From NCBI RefSeq assembly GCF_000018685.1, contig NC_010001.1, positions 3,416,001 to 3,480,000 on the forward strand: a stretch of DNA of 64,000 bases, in the 5' to 3' direction. Shown here one piece after another: positions 42,000-52,083 of this stretch (position 1 is the stretch's first letter; each line of letters starts with the position of its first letter). The notes under the pieces were generated by a model, which made no database searches, was not told where the DNA came from, and worked only from the letters and a program-made list of their open reading frames with translations. The position numbers and the translations under genes are program-made. This stretch comes from Lachnoclostridium phytofermentans ISDg (GTDB lineage: Bacteria; Bacillota; Clostridia; Lachnospirales; Lachnospiraceae).

Positions 42000-42168
42000 G
42001 AATTTCTTATTGTTTCTTCTTTTATTTCTTTTTATTTCTTTTTGTATTTCTTCTTATATTTCTTCTTAATATTTTCTTCTTATTATTTTCTTCCTATTAT
42101 TTTCTTCCTAATTATCTTCTTAATTTTCTTCTATAAGTTTTTTCATACTTTATCTTCTTATTCTCTTC
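42000..42168 (-). other. 170-base purine-rich tract in the pst mRNA
   Basis: The minus (mRNA) strand is almost entirely purines plus U, with repeats of AAGAAGAAAATAA and AAGAAATAAA. Such tracts resist folding and can bind proteins or stabilise RNA. No coding frame is apparent. Confidence 0.6.
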
Positions 42169-43092
42169 TTAATCTATGGAAATTAAACCTACCGCTTCAA
42201 TGATTGCTTTTCCATCTTCTGAATACATATAATCGAAGAAAGCTTGAACTAATTCACTTTGTTCACTGATTGCACCTTTCGTTGCCATAACAAATGGTCT
42301 GCTTAAGAAGTAATCACCAGCTTTGATATTCTCTGCTGTAGGAGCTACACCATCTAAAGAAGCAGCATTTACACTATCATCAACAACATCAAGTGATACA
42401 TATCCGATTGCACCAGGTATGGAAGCAACCTTTGCCATAACAGCTCCTGTATTATCTAACTCGTTTGCATATGCACACTGATCTTCAATTTTCAAGATTT
42501 CTTCAAAAGCTCCTCTTGTACCTGAACCAGCTTCTCTACCGATAACAACAATTGGTTGATTACTGCCACCTAAATCACTCCAATTACGGATAGTACCTGT
42601 ATAGATACCAATTAAATCGTCCTTAGTTAAGTTTGTTACTGTATTCGCTTTATCAAGTACTACAGCAATACCATCGATTGCTACAATATTTTCAACTGCT
42701 CCGGCTTCTTTCTCCGCATCTTTCAAATTTCTAGAAGAATTACCGATGTCCGCGGTTCCTTTTAAAACTGCCTCGATACCTGCACCAGAACCAACGAATT
42801 CAGGTGTTACTATTACACCACCATTTTTACTCATAAAATCTTCTGCTACTGCTCTGCTTAACTTCTCCATAGAGGTAGAGCCTACTAACATAATAGATCC
42901 GCTTAATTTTTTGTTTCCTTGCTTGTTATCTTCTGCTTTTGTAGGTTCGTTTGTTGCACCTTGATTATTTGAATTTGAATTATTTAAATCCTTATTATTA
43001 TCGCTTTTACTACAACCGGTAAGTACTCCTCCGATTAATGCTACGCAACATGCCACAATTGCTGCTTTCTTCATAAATTTTCTCATCATCAT
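42169..43092 (-). CDS. pstS: Phosphate-binding lipoprotein PstS
   Basis: 307 residues. A lipoprotein signal with lipobox LTGC (Cys27) is followed by an Asn/Lys-rich linker and the periplasmic-binding-protein domain. The phosphate-binding loops are visible: GSTSMEKL and VGSGAGIEA, and EAGSGTRGAFEE. It captures phosphate outside the membrane and delivers it to PstCA. Ribosome binding site AAAGGAG eight bases before the first of three Met codons. It is the first gene of the operon, behind PhoP-box-like repeats. Confidence 0.96.
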   Translation of the reverse strand: MMMRKFMKKAAIVACCVALIGGVLTGCSKSDNNKDLNNSNSNNQGATNEPTKAEDNKQGNKKLSGSIMLVGSTSMEKLSRAVAEDFMSKNGGVIVTPEFVGSGAGIEAVLKGTADIGNSSRNLKDAEKEAGAVENIVAIDGIAVVLDKANTVTNLTKDDLIGIYTGTIRNWSDLGGSNQPIVVIGREAGSGTRGAFEEILKIEDQCAYANELDNTGAVMAKVASIPGAIGYVSLDVVDDSVNAASLDGVAPTAENIKAGDYFLSRPFVMATKGAISEQSELVQAFFDYMYSEDGKAIIEAVGLISID

Positions 43093-43163
43093 ACATAATC
43101 TCCTTTTTTCATGGCTTTTATTTTTTTTCTATCCTGTTTACAGTTTTAATTTATCACACATAA

Positions 43164-43213
43164 ATTATACAAACAATCATAGTACTGTATAAGTTGTGTG
43201 AAATCTATGTAAA
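43164..43213 (-). promoter_or_regulatory. PhoP-box promoter of the pst operon
   Basis: On the minus strand TTTACA, TTCACA and TATACA occur at 11-base steps (43213 down to 43186), followed by 17 bases and TATAAT (43169-43164). The last hexamer occupies the -35 position, the classic arrangement of PhoP-activated promoters. Confidence 0.75.
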
Positions 43214-43344
43214 ATTACAGAATATTATTTTTTATAAAAATCATAAAAATAAGTAGTATATAGTGTCTTATCCACTATTTCATTACATAGCAATTACTTA
43301 TAGATAAGAAGAAGCTTGCTTCGTGGACTTTTCTTTACCAGGGA

Positions 43345-43403
43345 TAAAAAAACGGGATACCCCAGATATTAAGGCTTTTCCCTTAATACATTTGGTATCC
43401 CGT
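43345..43403 (-). terminator. Terminator of the GGDEF-EAL gene
   Basis: On the minus strand AAACGGGATACC pairs with GGTATCCCGTTT, with an inner TATTAAGG/CCTTAATA stem and then a run of seven T. Confidence 0.88.
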
Positions 43404-43443
43404 TTCTATATTACAATATTAAAAAAATCCTTTATAGTTAGCA

Positions 43444-45285
43444 CTACGAACAGATACACTCTTCAAACGCTTCGGTTTTCATTGGTCTTCCGAAATAATA
43501 ACCTTGCACCATATCACACTGTATCCGTTCTAGAAAATCGACCTGTTCTTTTGTTTCAACTCCTTCACAAAGGACAGTCATATTCATTAACTTCGCCATT
43601 CTTATGATACTTTTAATTACTACTTCCTCTTTTTTTGAAATTATATTATCAGTCAGGAAATCCTTGTCCAACTTTAAAATATCAAACTCCAGATTCATTA
43701 ATAGATTTAAAGAAGAATATCCTGAGCCGAAATCATCCATCGATACCTTAAATCCATAATTCTTCAATTCAATTAACGTTTCTTTGGCTTGCTCTGAATT
43801 TTCTAAAAAGATATTCTCTGTCAGTTCAAATTCAAGATATTCTGGAGCTATTCGATGTTGCTCAACTAAGCGAATTACTTTTTTCGCAAAATTATCTTGC
43901 TTTAAATGCGCTCTTGAAACATTCACCGAGATGGGAACAACCTCTTTTCCATGACTAATTCTATGTAACAAATATTCACATACTTTATCGTAGACATAAA
44001 AGTCTAACTTTGTAATGAAACCATTCTGCTCAAAGATTGGTACAAATTCATTTGGATATACTACGGTTCCGTCTTGACGTGACCAACGAACCAACGCTTC
44101 CGCCCCAACCGTTTTTTTAGTTTTCAAATCGATCTTCGGTTGTAATTCAAAATAAAACTCATCATTCTTTAAAGCTTCCTCTGCAATACTTGTAATCCGA
44201 TAGTATTTTTTTCGTTCTGCTTCCATGTCTTTATTAAAGATAACACAAATTGTTCGATTGTATTTCGCTATTTTTCTGGCTTGATTCGCATTATCAATAT
44301 AGGTTTGAATATCTAAATTCTTGTTATCAATCAAAACGACTCCCGAAACAATATGAATTGAGGATTCCGGATAAATACTTTGTATCTTTTTTTGAAAGCT
44401 ATAGTTTATCATCTGTATTTCCTGAATTAATTTTCGCTCGACTAACGGCTCTTTCAGAACAGTCATTCCAATAAAATAATCTGAAAAGATGCGGCAACCA
44501 ATAATGTAACTTGAGCTGAGTGACAGAAAATGTTGTTTAAATAAACGTAATACTTCATCTCCTGCAGCATATCCGTAAGTTTCATTAAAGTACTTAAAGT
44601 TAGTAATATCTGCATAAAACATTATGTATTGATTATTGGAATCATTTTTATAAATTAACTCCGCTTGCTCTAAAAAGGAATCGTACTTCATTAGCCCTGT
44701 TACTGGATCGAATAAAGTAACTTGCTCAATGCGTTTTTGTGCCTCTTGATTAGCTCTACATACTAGAAAAAAGTTTTCAAGAATTCGTTTCGTCTGTAAA
44801 AAAGCACTAAGCTCCTCTTCAGAGAAACTTTCTATCTTATTCCTTGTTTCAAAATTTATGAATCCAATAAATTTATTATTTTGTTTCAGAGCACATAATA
44901 TCATGTTATCCGCTTTGTTTTGCTTCATAGTAGATATCATTTTCTTTGCTTCTTTCATTTCTTTGAGTTCTTCATAAGTAAATATCTCCTCTGATTGGTC
45001 AATACGTTCTAAAAAAATATTTTTCTGTTCTTCAGAAAAGGTAATGACATGATTCCGTATTGGCTCAATCTCAGATGTATACCATTCATATGTTGCCATA
45101 AAGCATGGCAAATTTCGTTGCTTTTCTAACACAGTAATATGACTTAATGAAAATTTTTCCCCAACCTTTTTTAAAAGAAGGGAAATGGCTTCCGATACAT
45201 CATTTACTCTGCTTACAATGTCCAAGGCATAGCTCGATAATTCTAAGGTAAACTGCGTTCCTAACACTTCCTTGTTATAGGTCAT
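43444..45285 (-). CDS. GGDEF-EAL protein, probable c-di-GMP phosphodiesterase
   Basis: 613 residues. Residues 1-185 form a GAF-like sensor domain with no membrane segment. The GGDEF domain (about 190-350) has a degenerate active site, AAGDE (240-244), so it should not make c-di-GMP but may bind GTP. The EAL domain (365-605) keeps the catalytic set: EALVRW (396-401), ENIFLE, DDFGSGYSSL, CEGVET and QGYYFGRP. It therefore probably degrades c-di-GMP, which controls motility and surface attachment. Ribosome binding site AAGGAGG. Single gene with its own terminator. Confidence 0.88.
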   Translation of the reverse strand: MTYNKEVLGTQFTLELSSYALDIVSRVNDVSEAISLLLKKVGEKFSLSHITVLEKQRNLPCFMATYEWYTSEIEPIRNHVITFSEEQKNIFLERIDQSEEIFTYEELKEMKEAKKMISTMKQNKADNMILCALKQNNKFIGFINFETRNKIESFSEEELSAFLQTKRILENFFLVCRANQEAQKRIEQVTLFDPVTGLMKYDSFLEQAELIYKNDSNNQYIMFYADITNFKYFNETYGYAAGDEVLRLFKQHFLSLSSSYIIGCRIFSDYFIGMTVLKEPLVERKLIQEIQMINYSFQKKIQSIYPESSIHIVSGVVLIDNKNLDIQTYIDNANQARKIAKYNRTICVIFNKDMEAERKKYYRITSIAEEALKNDEFYFELQPKIDLKTKKTVGAEALVRWSRQDGTVVYPNEFVPIFEQNGFITKLDFYVYDKVCEYLLHRISHGKEVVPISVNVSRAHLKQDNFAKKVIRLVEQHRIAPEYLEFELTENIFLENSEQAKETLIELKNYGFKVSMDDFGSGYSSLNLLMNLEFDILKLDKDFLTDNIISKKEEVVIKSIIRMAKLMNMTVLCEGVETKEQVDFLERIQCDMVQGYYFGRPMKTEAFEECICS

Positions 45286-45554
45286 TTGTTCCTCCTTTTT
45301 AAGTCATGCACCTACCATATTATTATAAGTAATTGCTCTTGTTACCCACTTATTTCTAATACATTCCCCTTGATATGCTATTTTAATATCTTTAGCTTAG
45401 CATATCTTATTGTATTTCGTCGAATACTATAAAATTATAACACAATTAGAAAATTCTAACAAGTTGGAAGGAAAATTTTTTCATAATTTTTCATAATTCG
45501 CTAGAAAGAATATTTTTTCATAATTCGTTAAAATCCACCCATAACGGACGCATG

Positions 45555-45585
45555 AAAAGAGGCTCCCAAATATCTTGGGAACCCC
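45555..45585 (-). terminator. Terminator of the LysM protein gene
   Basis: On the minus strand GGTTCCCAA pairs with TTGGGAGCC (one mismatch), followed by TCTTTTC. It lies 140 bases after the stop at 45725. The rest of 45286-45724 holds A/T repeats (TTTTTTCATAATT twice) and a CTTTTCTTGTT motif near 45620. Confidence 0.6.
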
Positions 45586-45724
45586 TAATTCATTATAAGG
45601 AAAATGTTTACAAGGTGTACTTTTCTTGTTCAATGAAAGATATTGAAATAGCTAATAATGCTAAGCTAATTGTTATAGCCTAAGAATAACTATAGTAATT
45701 TAAAGAATTATAATGTCATAAATC

Positions 45725-47476
45725 TTAGTAGAATCTTCTCCAAGGTCCCTGTTGCTTTTGACATACGCAAACCTTTGAACATGGTTTTAAACATACATCA
45801 CATACATCATTGAGCGAGAAGAACTCATCTAAAGTCATGTCAAAACAGTCAAGAATATCTCCAAGTGTTTCGCATTCTTTTACCGTATACATCATAGTAT
45901 TCCTTCTTCTCGGAGCTTCGCAAACAGGCTTTTCTGGGCACGCTGGGCAGGTTGGTACTTCTTCATATTCTGGTTCTACTGGGCAGACTGGAGCTACTTC
46001 ACATTCTGGTTCTACTGGACAAATTGGAACTTCACACTCTGGGCACGTTGGACACTCTGGGCACGTTGGGCACGTTGGGCATACTGGGCACGTTGGACAG
46101 ACTGGACAAGTTGGACAGACTGGTGCAACCTCTGGTCTCTCAGGTATAATTGGTATTATAACAATATTGTTATTGTTAGTATTCTCTTCCTTGATAATTG
46201 GGAAAATAGGGCGAAGAGGAGGTCTTTGTGGTCTTTCAGGTCTTGGAGCCGGAGGTACCGGTTGTGGTGCTGGTTGCACCGGTGGAATGATTGGTCTTGG
46301 AGGTACTGGAGTAGGAATCGGAGGTGGTATCACCGGTGGTGCTGGTGGTGCTGGGGATACTGGTGGTAACGGCTGCACCGGTGGCATTACTGGTGGTATT
46401 GGTGCTATAGGTGGAGTTGGTCTCACTGGTGGCACTGGTCTCACTGGTGGTGCTGGTGGCACTGGAACCTCTTCAGGAATTCTAGGGATACAAATTTCCT
46501 GACCAACCTGTAAATTATAAACATCAATATTAGGGTTTGCACGCATAATGAGAGCTAGCGGAACTTTAAATTCTAAGCTTAACTTATAAAGCGTATCGCC
46601 AGGTTGTATCGTATATAACATACCATCTTCACATGGTGGTGCTGGAGGCATCACTGGTGGTATTGGTTTTGGTAGTACAGGTTTTGGTGGTGCTGGTTTA
46701 GGTGGTACTGGCTTTGGTGGTGCTGGCTTTGGTGGTGCTGGCTTTGGTGGTGCTGGTCTCGATGGTGCTGGCTTCGATGGTACCGGTCTTGGTTGTACCG
46801 GTGCTACTGGAGGCATTACTGGTGGTACTGGTTTAACTGGCGGTACCGAAGGTTTAACTGGAGCTGAAGCACCTGGAATACATACACGCTGTCCAATTTG
46901 AAGGTTATATGCGTCTACATATGGATTTGCACGAATAATCGCATCCATCGAAACATTATATTGCAAACTTAACTTATAAAATGTGTCACCAGGCCTAATC
47001 TCATGAAACATACCTTCACATGTAGCTGGCTTCTCCGGGGCTCTACTTGGCGTTGATGACTTTGGGATGGCAGGCATAGGAGTAACACGTTTTCCAGATG
47101 AAGAATACGCCAACGATGCTGATGGATCAGTAAAAGACTGCGACGTTGACATTGGTGTCGTTGGTACCATCGGGTTTGTTGGCGTTGGTGTTCTTGGTGT
47201 CATCGGTGTTGTTGGGGTTGTTGGTGTCATCGGGTTTGTTGGCGTTGGTGTTCTTGGTGTCATCGGTGTTGTTGGCGTTGGAGCTGCCGGCGATGGTGTT
47301 CCAGTGTTTGCATTAGGAACACAGATATACTCCCCGATCTGAAGATTGTGTGCATCCACATATGGATTAGCATGAATGATATCTTCCAGTGGAACCTTAT
47401 AATATCCACTTAATTTGTATAACGTATCACCGGACTTAATCGTGTGAATAATTCCATTGCATGATTTTTGATCCAT
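45725..47476 (-). CDS. SafA-like protein with three LysM domains and a Cys-Pro ladder
   Basis: 583 residues from the ATG at 47476, chosen because AAGGA lies six bases before it; an ATG at 47503 has none. Three LysM domains (about 9-54, 157-201, 287-331; motifs SGDTLYKLS, PGDTFYKLS, PGDTLYKLS) bind peptidoglycan. They are joined by long Thr/Pro and Lys/Pro linkers. A stretch at about 460-530 consists of CPTCPVCPTCP-type repeats, and the end holds a fourth LysM-like domain (MMYTVKECETLGDIL) rich in cysteine. No signal peptide. The design recalls SafA and other spore-coat scaffold proteins that dock on the cortex; the cysteine ladder could crosslink the coat. Confidence 0.82.
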   Translation of the reverse strand: MDQKSCNGIIHTIKSGDTLYKLSGYYKVPLEDIIHANPYVDAHNLQIGEYICVPNANTGTPSPAAPTPTTPMTPRTPTPTNPMTPTTPTTPMTPRTPTPTNPMVPTTPMSTSQSFTDPSASLAYSSSGKRVTPMPAIPKSSTPSRAPEKPATCEGMFHEIRPGDTFYKLSLQYNVSMDAIIRANPYVDAYNLQIGQRVCIPGASAPVKPSVPPVKPVPPVMPPVAPVQPRPVPSKPAPSRPAPPKPAPPKPAPPKPVPPKPAPPKPVLPKPIPPVMPPAPPCEDGMLYTIQPGDTLYKLSLEFKVPLALIMRANPNIDVYNLQVGQEICIPRIPEEVPVPPAPPVRPVPPVRPTPPIAPIPPVMPPVQPLPPVSPAPPAPPVIPPPIPTPVPPRPIIPPVQPAPQPVPPAPRPERPQRPPLRPIFPIIKEENTNNNNIVIIPIIPERPEVAPVCPTCPVCPTCPVCPTCPTCPECPTCPECEVPICPVEPECEVAPVCPVEPEYEEVPTCPACPEKPVCEAPRRRNTMMYTVKECETLGDILDCFDMTLDEFFSLNDVCDVCLKPCSKVCVCQKQQGPWRRFY

Positions 47477-47631
47477 AGCAGTCCTTGATAGAAATAGTAT
47501 CATGATAATATATGAAATAAAGTTCTATTATGTGATGATATGTAGTCACATTCTTATATTTTTGTCAAGTTAGAAAATAGCAAAGATTTCGTTATAATTT
47601 TGTTAACTTTTATAAAATAAGGATTATTCGG

Positions 47632-47660
47632 TTGAACTAAAGTTCTGTGTGTCGTATAAT
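47632..47660 (+). promoter_or_regulatory. SigA promoter of the activase/dehydratase-like gene
   Basis: TTGAAC (47632-47637), 17 bases, TATAAT (47655-47660), 95 bases before the start codon. Confidence 0.75.
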
Positions 47661-47754
47661 AGGTAATTGGTATATTGTGATTATCACCAAATTATGGCTA
47701 ATTATGTAAAAATCATTGATAGCTTATCTATGGTTTTAGAACGAGAGGTTTATT

Positions 47755-50700
47755 ATGTTAAAATCCAACTATTCCTTAGGAATCGATATCGGTTCCACGA
47801 CGGTAAAAATCGCAATTTTAGACATCAACAATCAAATGGTATTTTCTGATTATGAGCGTCATTTTGCCAACATACAAGGTACTCTAGCAGACTTAATAAC
47901 TCGTGCGAAATCTGCACTTGGCGATCTTACAGTTGCACCTGTAATAACCGGTTCCGGCGGATTGGCGATTTCAAAGCATCTTAATGTACCTTTTGTACAA
48001 GAAGTTGTTGCAGTAGCAACCTCTTTGAAAGATTATGCACCACAGACAGATGTTGCTATTGAACTCGGTGGAGAAGATGCCAAAATAATCTACTTTACAA
48101 ATGGTATCGAACAACGAATGAATGGTATCTGTGCCGGAGGAACTGGTTCCTTTATCGATCAAATGGCTACTCTATTAAAAACAGATGCAGCCGGTTTAAA
48201 TGAATATGCAAAAAACTATCAGGCGATTTACCCTATTGCAGCTCGCTGTGGTGTATTTGCAAAATCAGATATTCAGCCTTTAATTAACGAAGGCGCGACA
48301 AAGCCTGATCTTGCAGCTTCGATTTTTCAAGCTGTAGTGAATCAAACGATTAGCGGTCTTGCTTGCGGTAAGCCAATTCGTGGTAATGTAGCGTTCCTTG
48401 GTGGACCTTTGCATTTCTTATCTGAACTAAAAAATGCTTTTGTTCGTACACTTAATTTAACGAAAGAACAGACAATTGCACCAGAACATTCCCATTTGTT
48501 TGCTGCAACCGGCTCTGCAATGAATCATAATCCAGAAGTAACCACTTCACTTCAAACATTAATTAATCATTTAACAACAGGAATCTCTTTAGATTTTGAA
48601 GTTCATCGAATGGATCCACTGTTTGATAATGAAGAAGCTTATGAGATGTTCTTACATAGACACAACACTCATACTGTAAAAAAAGGTGATTTATCCACCT
48701 ATCAGGGTAATTGTTATCTTGGAATCGACGCTGGTTCCACCACAACGAAGGTTGCCCTTGTTGGTGAAGATGGTTCCCTATTATATTCTTTCTATAGTAA
48801 TAATAACGGTAGCCCTTTAAAGACTACCATAAAAGCGATTAAAGAGATCTATACATTATTACCTGAGAATGCTAACATTGTCCGGAGCTGTTCTACTGGC
48901 TACGGAGAAGCTCTAATAAAATCTGCTTTAATGCTCGATGAAGGTGAAGTTGAGACCGTAGCACACTATTACGCTGCTGCCTTCTTTGATCCTAAGGTAG
49001 ACTGTATCCTAGACATAGGTGGTCAGGATATGAAATGTATTAAAATTAAAAGTGGTACCGTAGATAGCGTACAACTAAACGAAGCTTGTTCTTCTGGTTG
49101 TGGTTCTTTCATTGAAACCTTTGCAAAGTCCTTAAATTATGAAGTTGCGGATTTTGCTAAGATTGCTTTATTTGCAAAAAACCCAATTGATCTTGGCTCC
49201 CGTTGTACAGTTTTTATGAATTCTAAAGTTAAGCAAGCTCAAAAAGAGGGTGCAACCGTTGCTGACATCAGTGCAGGTCTCGCCTATTCTGTCATTAAAA
49301 ACGCGCTTTATAAGGTTATTAAAATAGCAGATCCAAAAGATCTTGGTTCTCATATTGTAGTTCAAGGTGGTACCTTCTATAATGATGCAGTTTTAAGAAG
49401 TTTTGAGCTAACCTCTGGTTGTACAGCAATACGCCCAGATATTGCAGGTATCATGGGTGCCTTCGGTGCAGCACTTATCGCTAGGGAGCATTACAGTCAG
49501 GAAGAAACCACGATGCTTCCAATCGAGCGTATTAACGAACTTAAATTTGATTCAAGTATGGCTCGTTGTAAAGGATGTACAAACAGCTGTCTGCTCACAA
49601 TTAATAAGTTTACAGGTGGAAGACAATTTATTTCTGGTAACCGTTGTGAAAAAGGTGTCGGGAAAGAAAAGAATAAGGATAATATTCCAAATCTTTATGA
49701 ATATAAACTCCACCGCTATATGGATTATGAACCACTTGCGAAAGACCTCGCTCCTCGTGGTGTAGTAGGTATTCCTCGTGTTTTAAATATGTATGAAAAC
49801 TATCCATTCTGGTTTACCTTCTTTACCAAGCTGGGATATCGAGTAGAACTCTCTCCAGATTCTACAAGAAAGATATATGAGCTTGGTATTGAATCGATTC
49901 CAAGTGAATCCGAGTGTTATCCAGCAAAAATCGTACATGGACACATTATGTGGTTAATTAAACAGGGAATCCCTTATATTTTCTATCCTTGTGTACCTTA
50001 TGAAAGAAAAGAGATTCCTGATGCTGGTAACCATTATAATTGCCCTATTGTAACTTCTTACGGTGAGAATATAAAGAACAATATGGAGGAAATAAAATCC
50101 GAAAATATTTGTTATCAAAATCCATTCCTCTCTTTTGAGAATAAAGAGATACTAACGAATCGTTTGGTGGAATACCTACTTGCAGAGCAACGAATGGCCT
50201 CTCAGTCTGCCTTCGATTATACAAGTGAGTTAGCATGTACGAATAACTTTTCCAATAGTAAAATTACAGAAACAGAGATACGAGCTGCTGCTTCCCTTGC
50301 TTGGGCTGAATTAGAAGAAGCTAGAGAAGATATGAAAAAACAAGGCGAGCAAACGATGGAGTATTTAAGAAAAACTGGACGCATGGGTATCGTTCTTGCT
50401 GGACGTCCTTATCATGTTGATCCAGAGATAAATCATGGTATTCCAGAATTAATTAACTCGTATGGAGTTGCGGTACTTACAGAAGATAGTATATCTCATC
50501 TTGGTACTGTTGAAAGGCCAATGATTGTTGTAGATCAATGGATGTATCATAGCCGTTTATATACTGCTACCTCGTATGTCAGAACTCAGCCAAATCTACA
50601 ACTAATACAATTAAACTCCTTTGGATGCGGACTTGACGCGGTTACTACTGACGGTGTAAGTGATATCCTAGCAACCGCAGGAAAGATCTATACGGTACTA

Positions 50701-52050
50701 AAAATTGATGAAGTCAATAATTTAGGTGCCGCAAGAATTAGAATTAGGTCACTCCTCTCAGCAGTAAGTGATCGTAATCGAAAGCACATTGAAACGAAAG
50801 TAGAATCTCCTGCTTATCACCGTGTCGTGTTCACAAAAGAAATGCGGAAAGATTATACGCTATTGGCTCCACAGATGTCTCCAATTCATTTTGATTTCCT
50901 TGAGCCTGCCTTTAACTCCTGTGGATATCACCTTGAAGTATTAAATAATGACAACAAGGCTGCGGTTGACGCTGGACTTAAGTACGTAAATAATGATGCT
51001 TGCTACCCATCCTTAATGGTTGTAGGCCAGATTATGGATGCTCTTCTTTCTGGAAAATACGATCCAAATAAGGTTGCTGTAATGATTACTCAAACAGGCG
51101 GCGGTTGCCGTGCAACCAATTACATCGGATTTATTCGAAGAGCGTTAAAGAAAGCCGGTTTTGAGCAGATACCTGTTGTATCCATTAGTACTTCAGGAAT
51201 AGAGAAGAATCCAGGCTTTGAGATTAATTACGATATGATAGTACGCGCAGTACAAGCACTTGTTTACGGAGATATCTTTATGAAAGTAGTCTATCGTACC
51301 AGACCATATGAACAAGTTCCTGGATCCGCGAATGCGTTACATGCTCATTGGAAGGATATCTGTGCAAAATCTGTTCAGAATGGTAAATGGAAAGAATTCC
51401 GCAAAAACTGTCGTGGAATCATCGAAGCATTTGATACACTTCCACTCGATGAAAGCATCAAGAAACCGAGAGTTGGTATTGTTGGTGAAATCTTAGTTAA
51501 GTTCCTTCCAGCTGCAAACAACTACTTGGTTGATTTGTTAGAGGCAGAAGGTGCAGAAGCTGTTATGCCTGAGATGGTCGATTTCTTCTTATACTGTTCT
51601 TATGATGCAAACTTTAAGGCTCAATACCTAGGTAAAAAGAAAATAGATGCTTTTTACAATAACATGATTATCCGTTTTCTTGAGTTCGCCAGAAAAGAAG
51701 CAAGAAAAGCATTTAAGGAAAGTAAGCGTTTCAACCCTCCAAAATACATTAATGAACTAGCAGACCTTGCTGAACCGATTGTATCGATAGGTAACCAGAC
51801 TGGTGAAGGTTGGTTCTTAACCAGTGAAATGGTCGAGTTAATAAACTCTGGTGTTCCAAATATTGTTTGTGCACAACCATTTGCCTGCCTACCTAACCAT
51901 ATTGTTGGTAAGGGTGTAATTAAGGAGCTTAGACATCGTTATCCAGACTCAAATATCGTTGCCGTTGACTATGATCCGGGGGCAAGCGAAGTAAATCAAT
52001 TAAATCGAATCAAACTTATGTTAGCAACCGCTGTAAAAAATCTAAAATAG
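47755..52050 (+). CDS. Large 2-hydroxyacyl-CoA dehydratase activase-type protein
   Basis: 1431 residues. Two ASKHA ATPase domains of the BadF/BcrD activase type come first (GIDIGSTTVKIAI at 10-22; GIDAGSTTTKVAL from about 322). Then comes a CxxC-containing segment near 600 (CKGCTNSC), a DUF2229-type domain (about 630-880), and a C-terminal HgdB-like region (about 990-1420). In dehydratase systems the activase uses ATP to push an electron into a radical dehydratase through a 4Fe-4S cluster. This long fused form is common in anaerobic Firmicutes, but its substrate is not established. Ribosome binding site GAGAGG. Confidence 0.85.
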   Translation: MLKSNYSLGIDIGSTTVKIAILDINNQMVFSDYERHFANIQGTLADLITRAKSALGDLTVAPVITGSGGLAISKHLNVPFVQEVVAVATSLKDYAPQTDVAIELGGEDAKIIYFTNGIEQRMNGICAGGTGSFIDQMATLLKTDAAGLNEYAKNYQAIYPIAARCGVFAKSDIQPLINEGATKPDLAASIFQAVVNQTISGLACGKPIRGNVAFLGGPLHFLSELKNAFVRTLNLTKEQTIAPEHSHLFAATGSAMNHNPEVTTSLQTLINHLTTGISLDFEVHRMDPLFDNEEAYEMFLHRHNTHTVKKGDLSTYQGNCYLGIDAGSTTTKVALVGEDGSLLYSFYSNNNGSPLKTTIKAIKEIYTLLPENANIVRSCSTGYGEALIKSALMLDEGEVETVAHYYAAAFFDPKVDCILDIGGQDMKCIKIKSGTVDSVQLNEACSSGCGSFIETFAKSLNYEVADFAKIALFAKNPIDLGSRCTVFMNSKVKQAQKEGATVADISAGLAYSVIKNALYKVIKIADPKDLGSHIVVQGGTFYNDAVLRSFELTSGCTAIRPDIAGIMGAFGAALIAREHYSQEETTMLPIERINELKFDSSMARCKGCTNSCLLTINKFTGGRQFISGNRCEKGVGKEKNKDNIPNLYEYKLHRYMDYEPLAKDLAPRGVVGIPRVLNMYENYPFWFTFFTKLGYRVELSPDSTRKIYELGIESIPSESECYPAKIVHGHIMWLIKQGIPYIFYPCVPYERKEIPDAGNHYNCPIVTSYGENIKNNMEEIKSENICYQNPFLSFENKEILTNRLVEYLLAEQRMASQSAFDYTSELACTNNFSNSKITETEIRAAASLAWAELEEAREDMKKQGEQTMEYLRKTGRMGIVLAGRPYHVDPEINHGIPELINSYGVAVLTEDSISHLGTVERPMIVVDQWMYHSRLYTATSYVRTQPNLQLIQLNSFGCGLDAVTTDGVSDILATAGKIYTVLKIDEVNNLGAARIRIRSLLSAVSDRNRKHIETKVESPAYHRVVFTKEMRKDYTLLAPQMSPIHFDFLEPAFNSCGYHLEVLNNDNKAAVDAGLKYVNNDACYPSLMVVGQIMDALLSGKYDPNKVAVMITQTGGGCRATNYIGFIRRALKKAGFEQIPVVSISTSGIEKNPGFEINYDMIVRAVQALVYGDIFMKVVYRTRPYEQVPGSANALHAHWKDICAKSVQNGKWKEFRKNCRGIIEAFDTLPLDESIKKPRVGIVGEILVKFLPAANNYLVDLLEAEGAEAVMPEMVDFFLYCSYDANFKAQYLGKKKIDAFYNNMIIRFLEFARKEARKAFKESKRFNPPKYINELADLAEPIVSIGNQTGEGWFLTSEMVELINSGVPNIVCAQPFACLPNHIVGKGVIKELRHRYPDSNIVAVDYDPGASEVNQLNRIKLMLATAVKNLK

Positions 52051-52054
52051 AAAA

Positions 52055-52083
52055 TGTTTGAAAGAACAAAGTTCTTTCAAACA
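52055..52083 (+). other. Hairpin just after the activase gene
   Basis: GTTTGAAAGAAC (52056-52067) pairs perfectly with GTTCTTTCAAAC (52071-52082), three-base loop. It starts five bases after the stop codon. With no T tract it may protect the 3' end or allow read-through into the kinase gene. Confidence 0.55.

Noticed and set aside
45810..46502. 230-codon Gly/Thr-rich plus-strand frame resembling a collagen-like protein
   Set aside because: It is the reverse reading of the Pro-rich linkers of the LysM gene and has no ribosome binding site.
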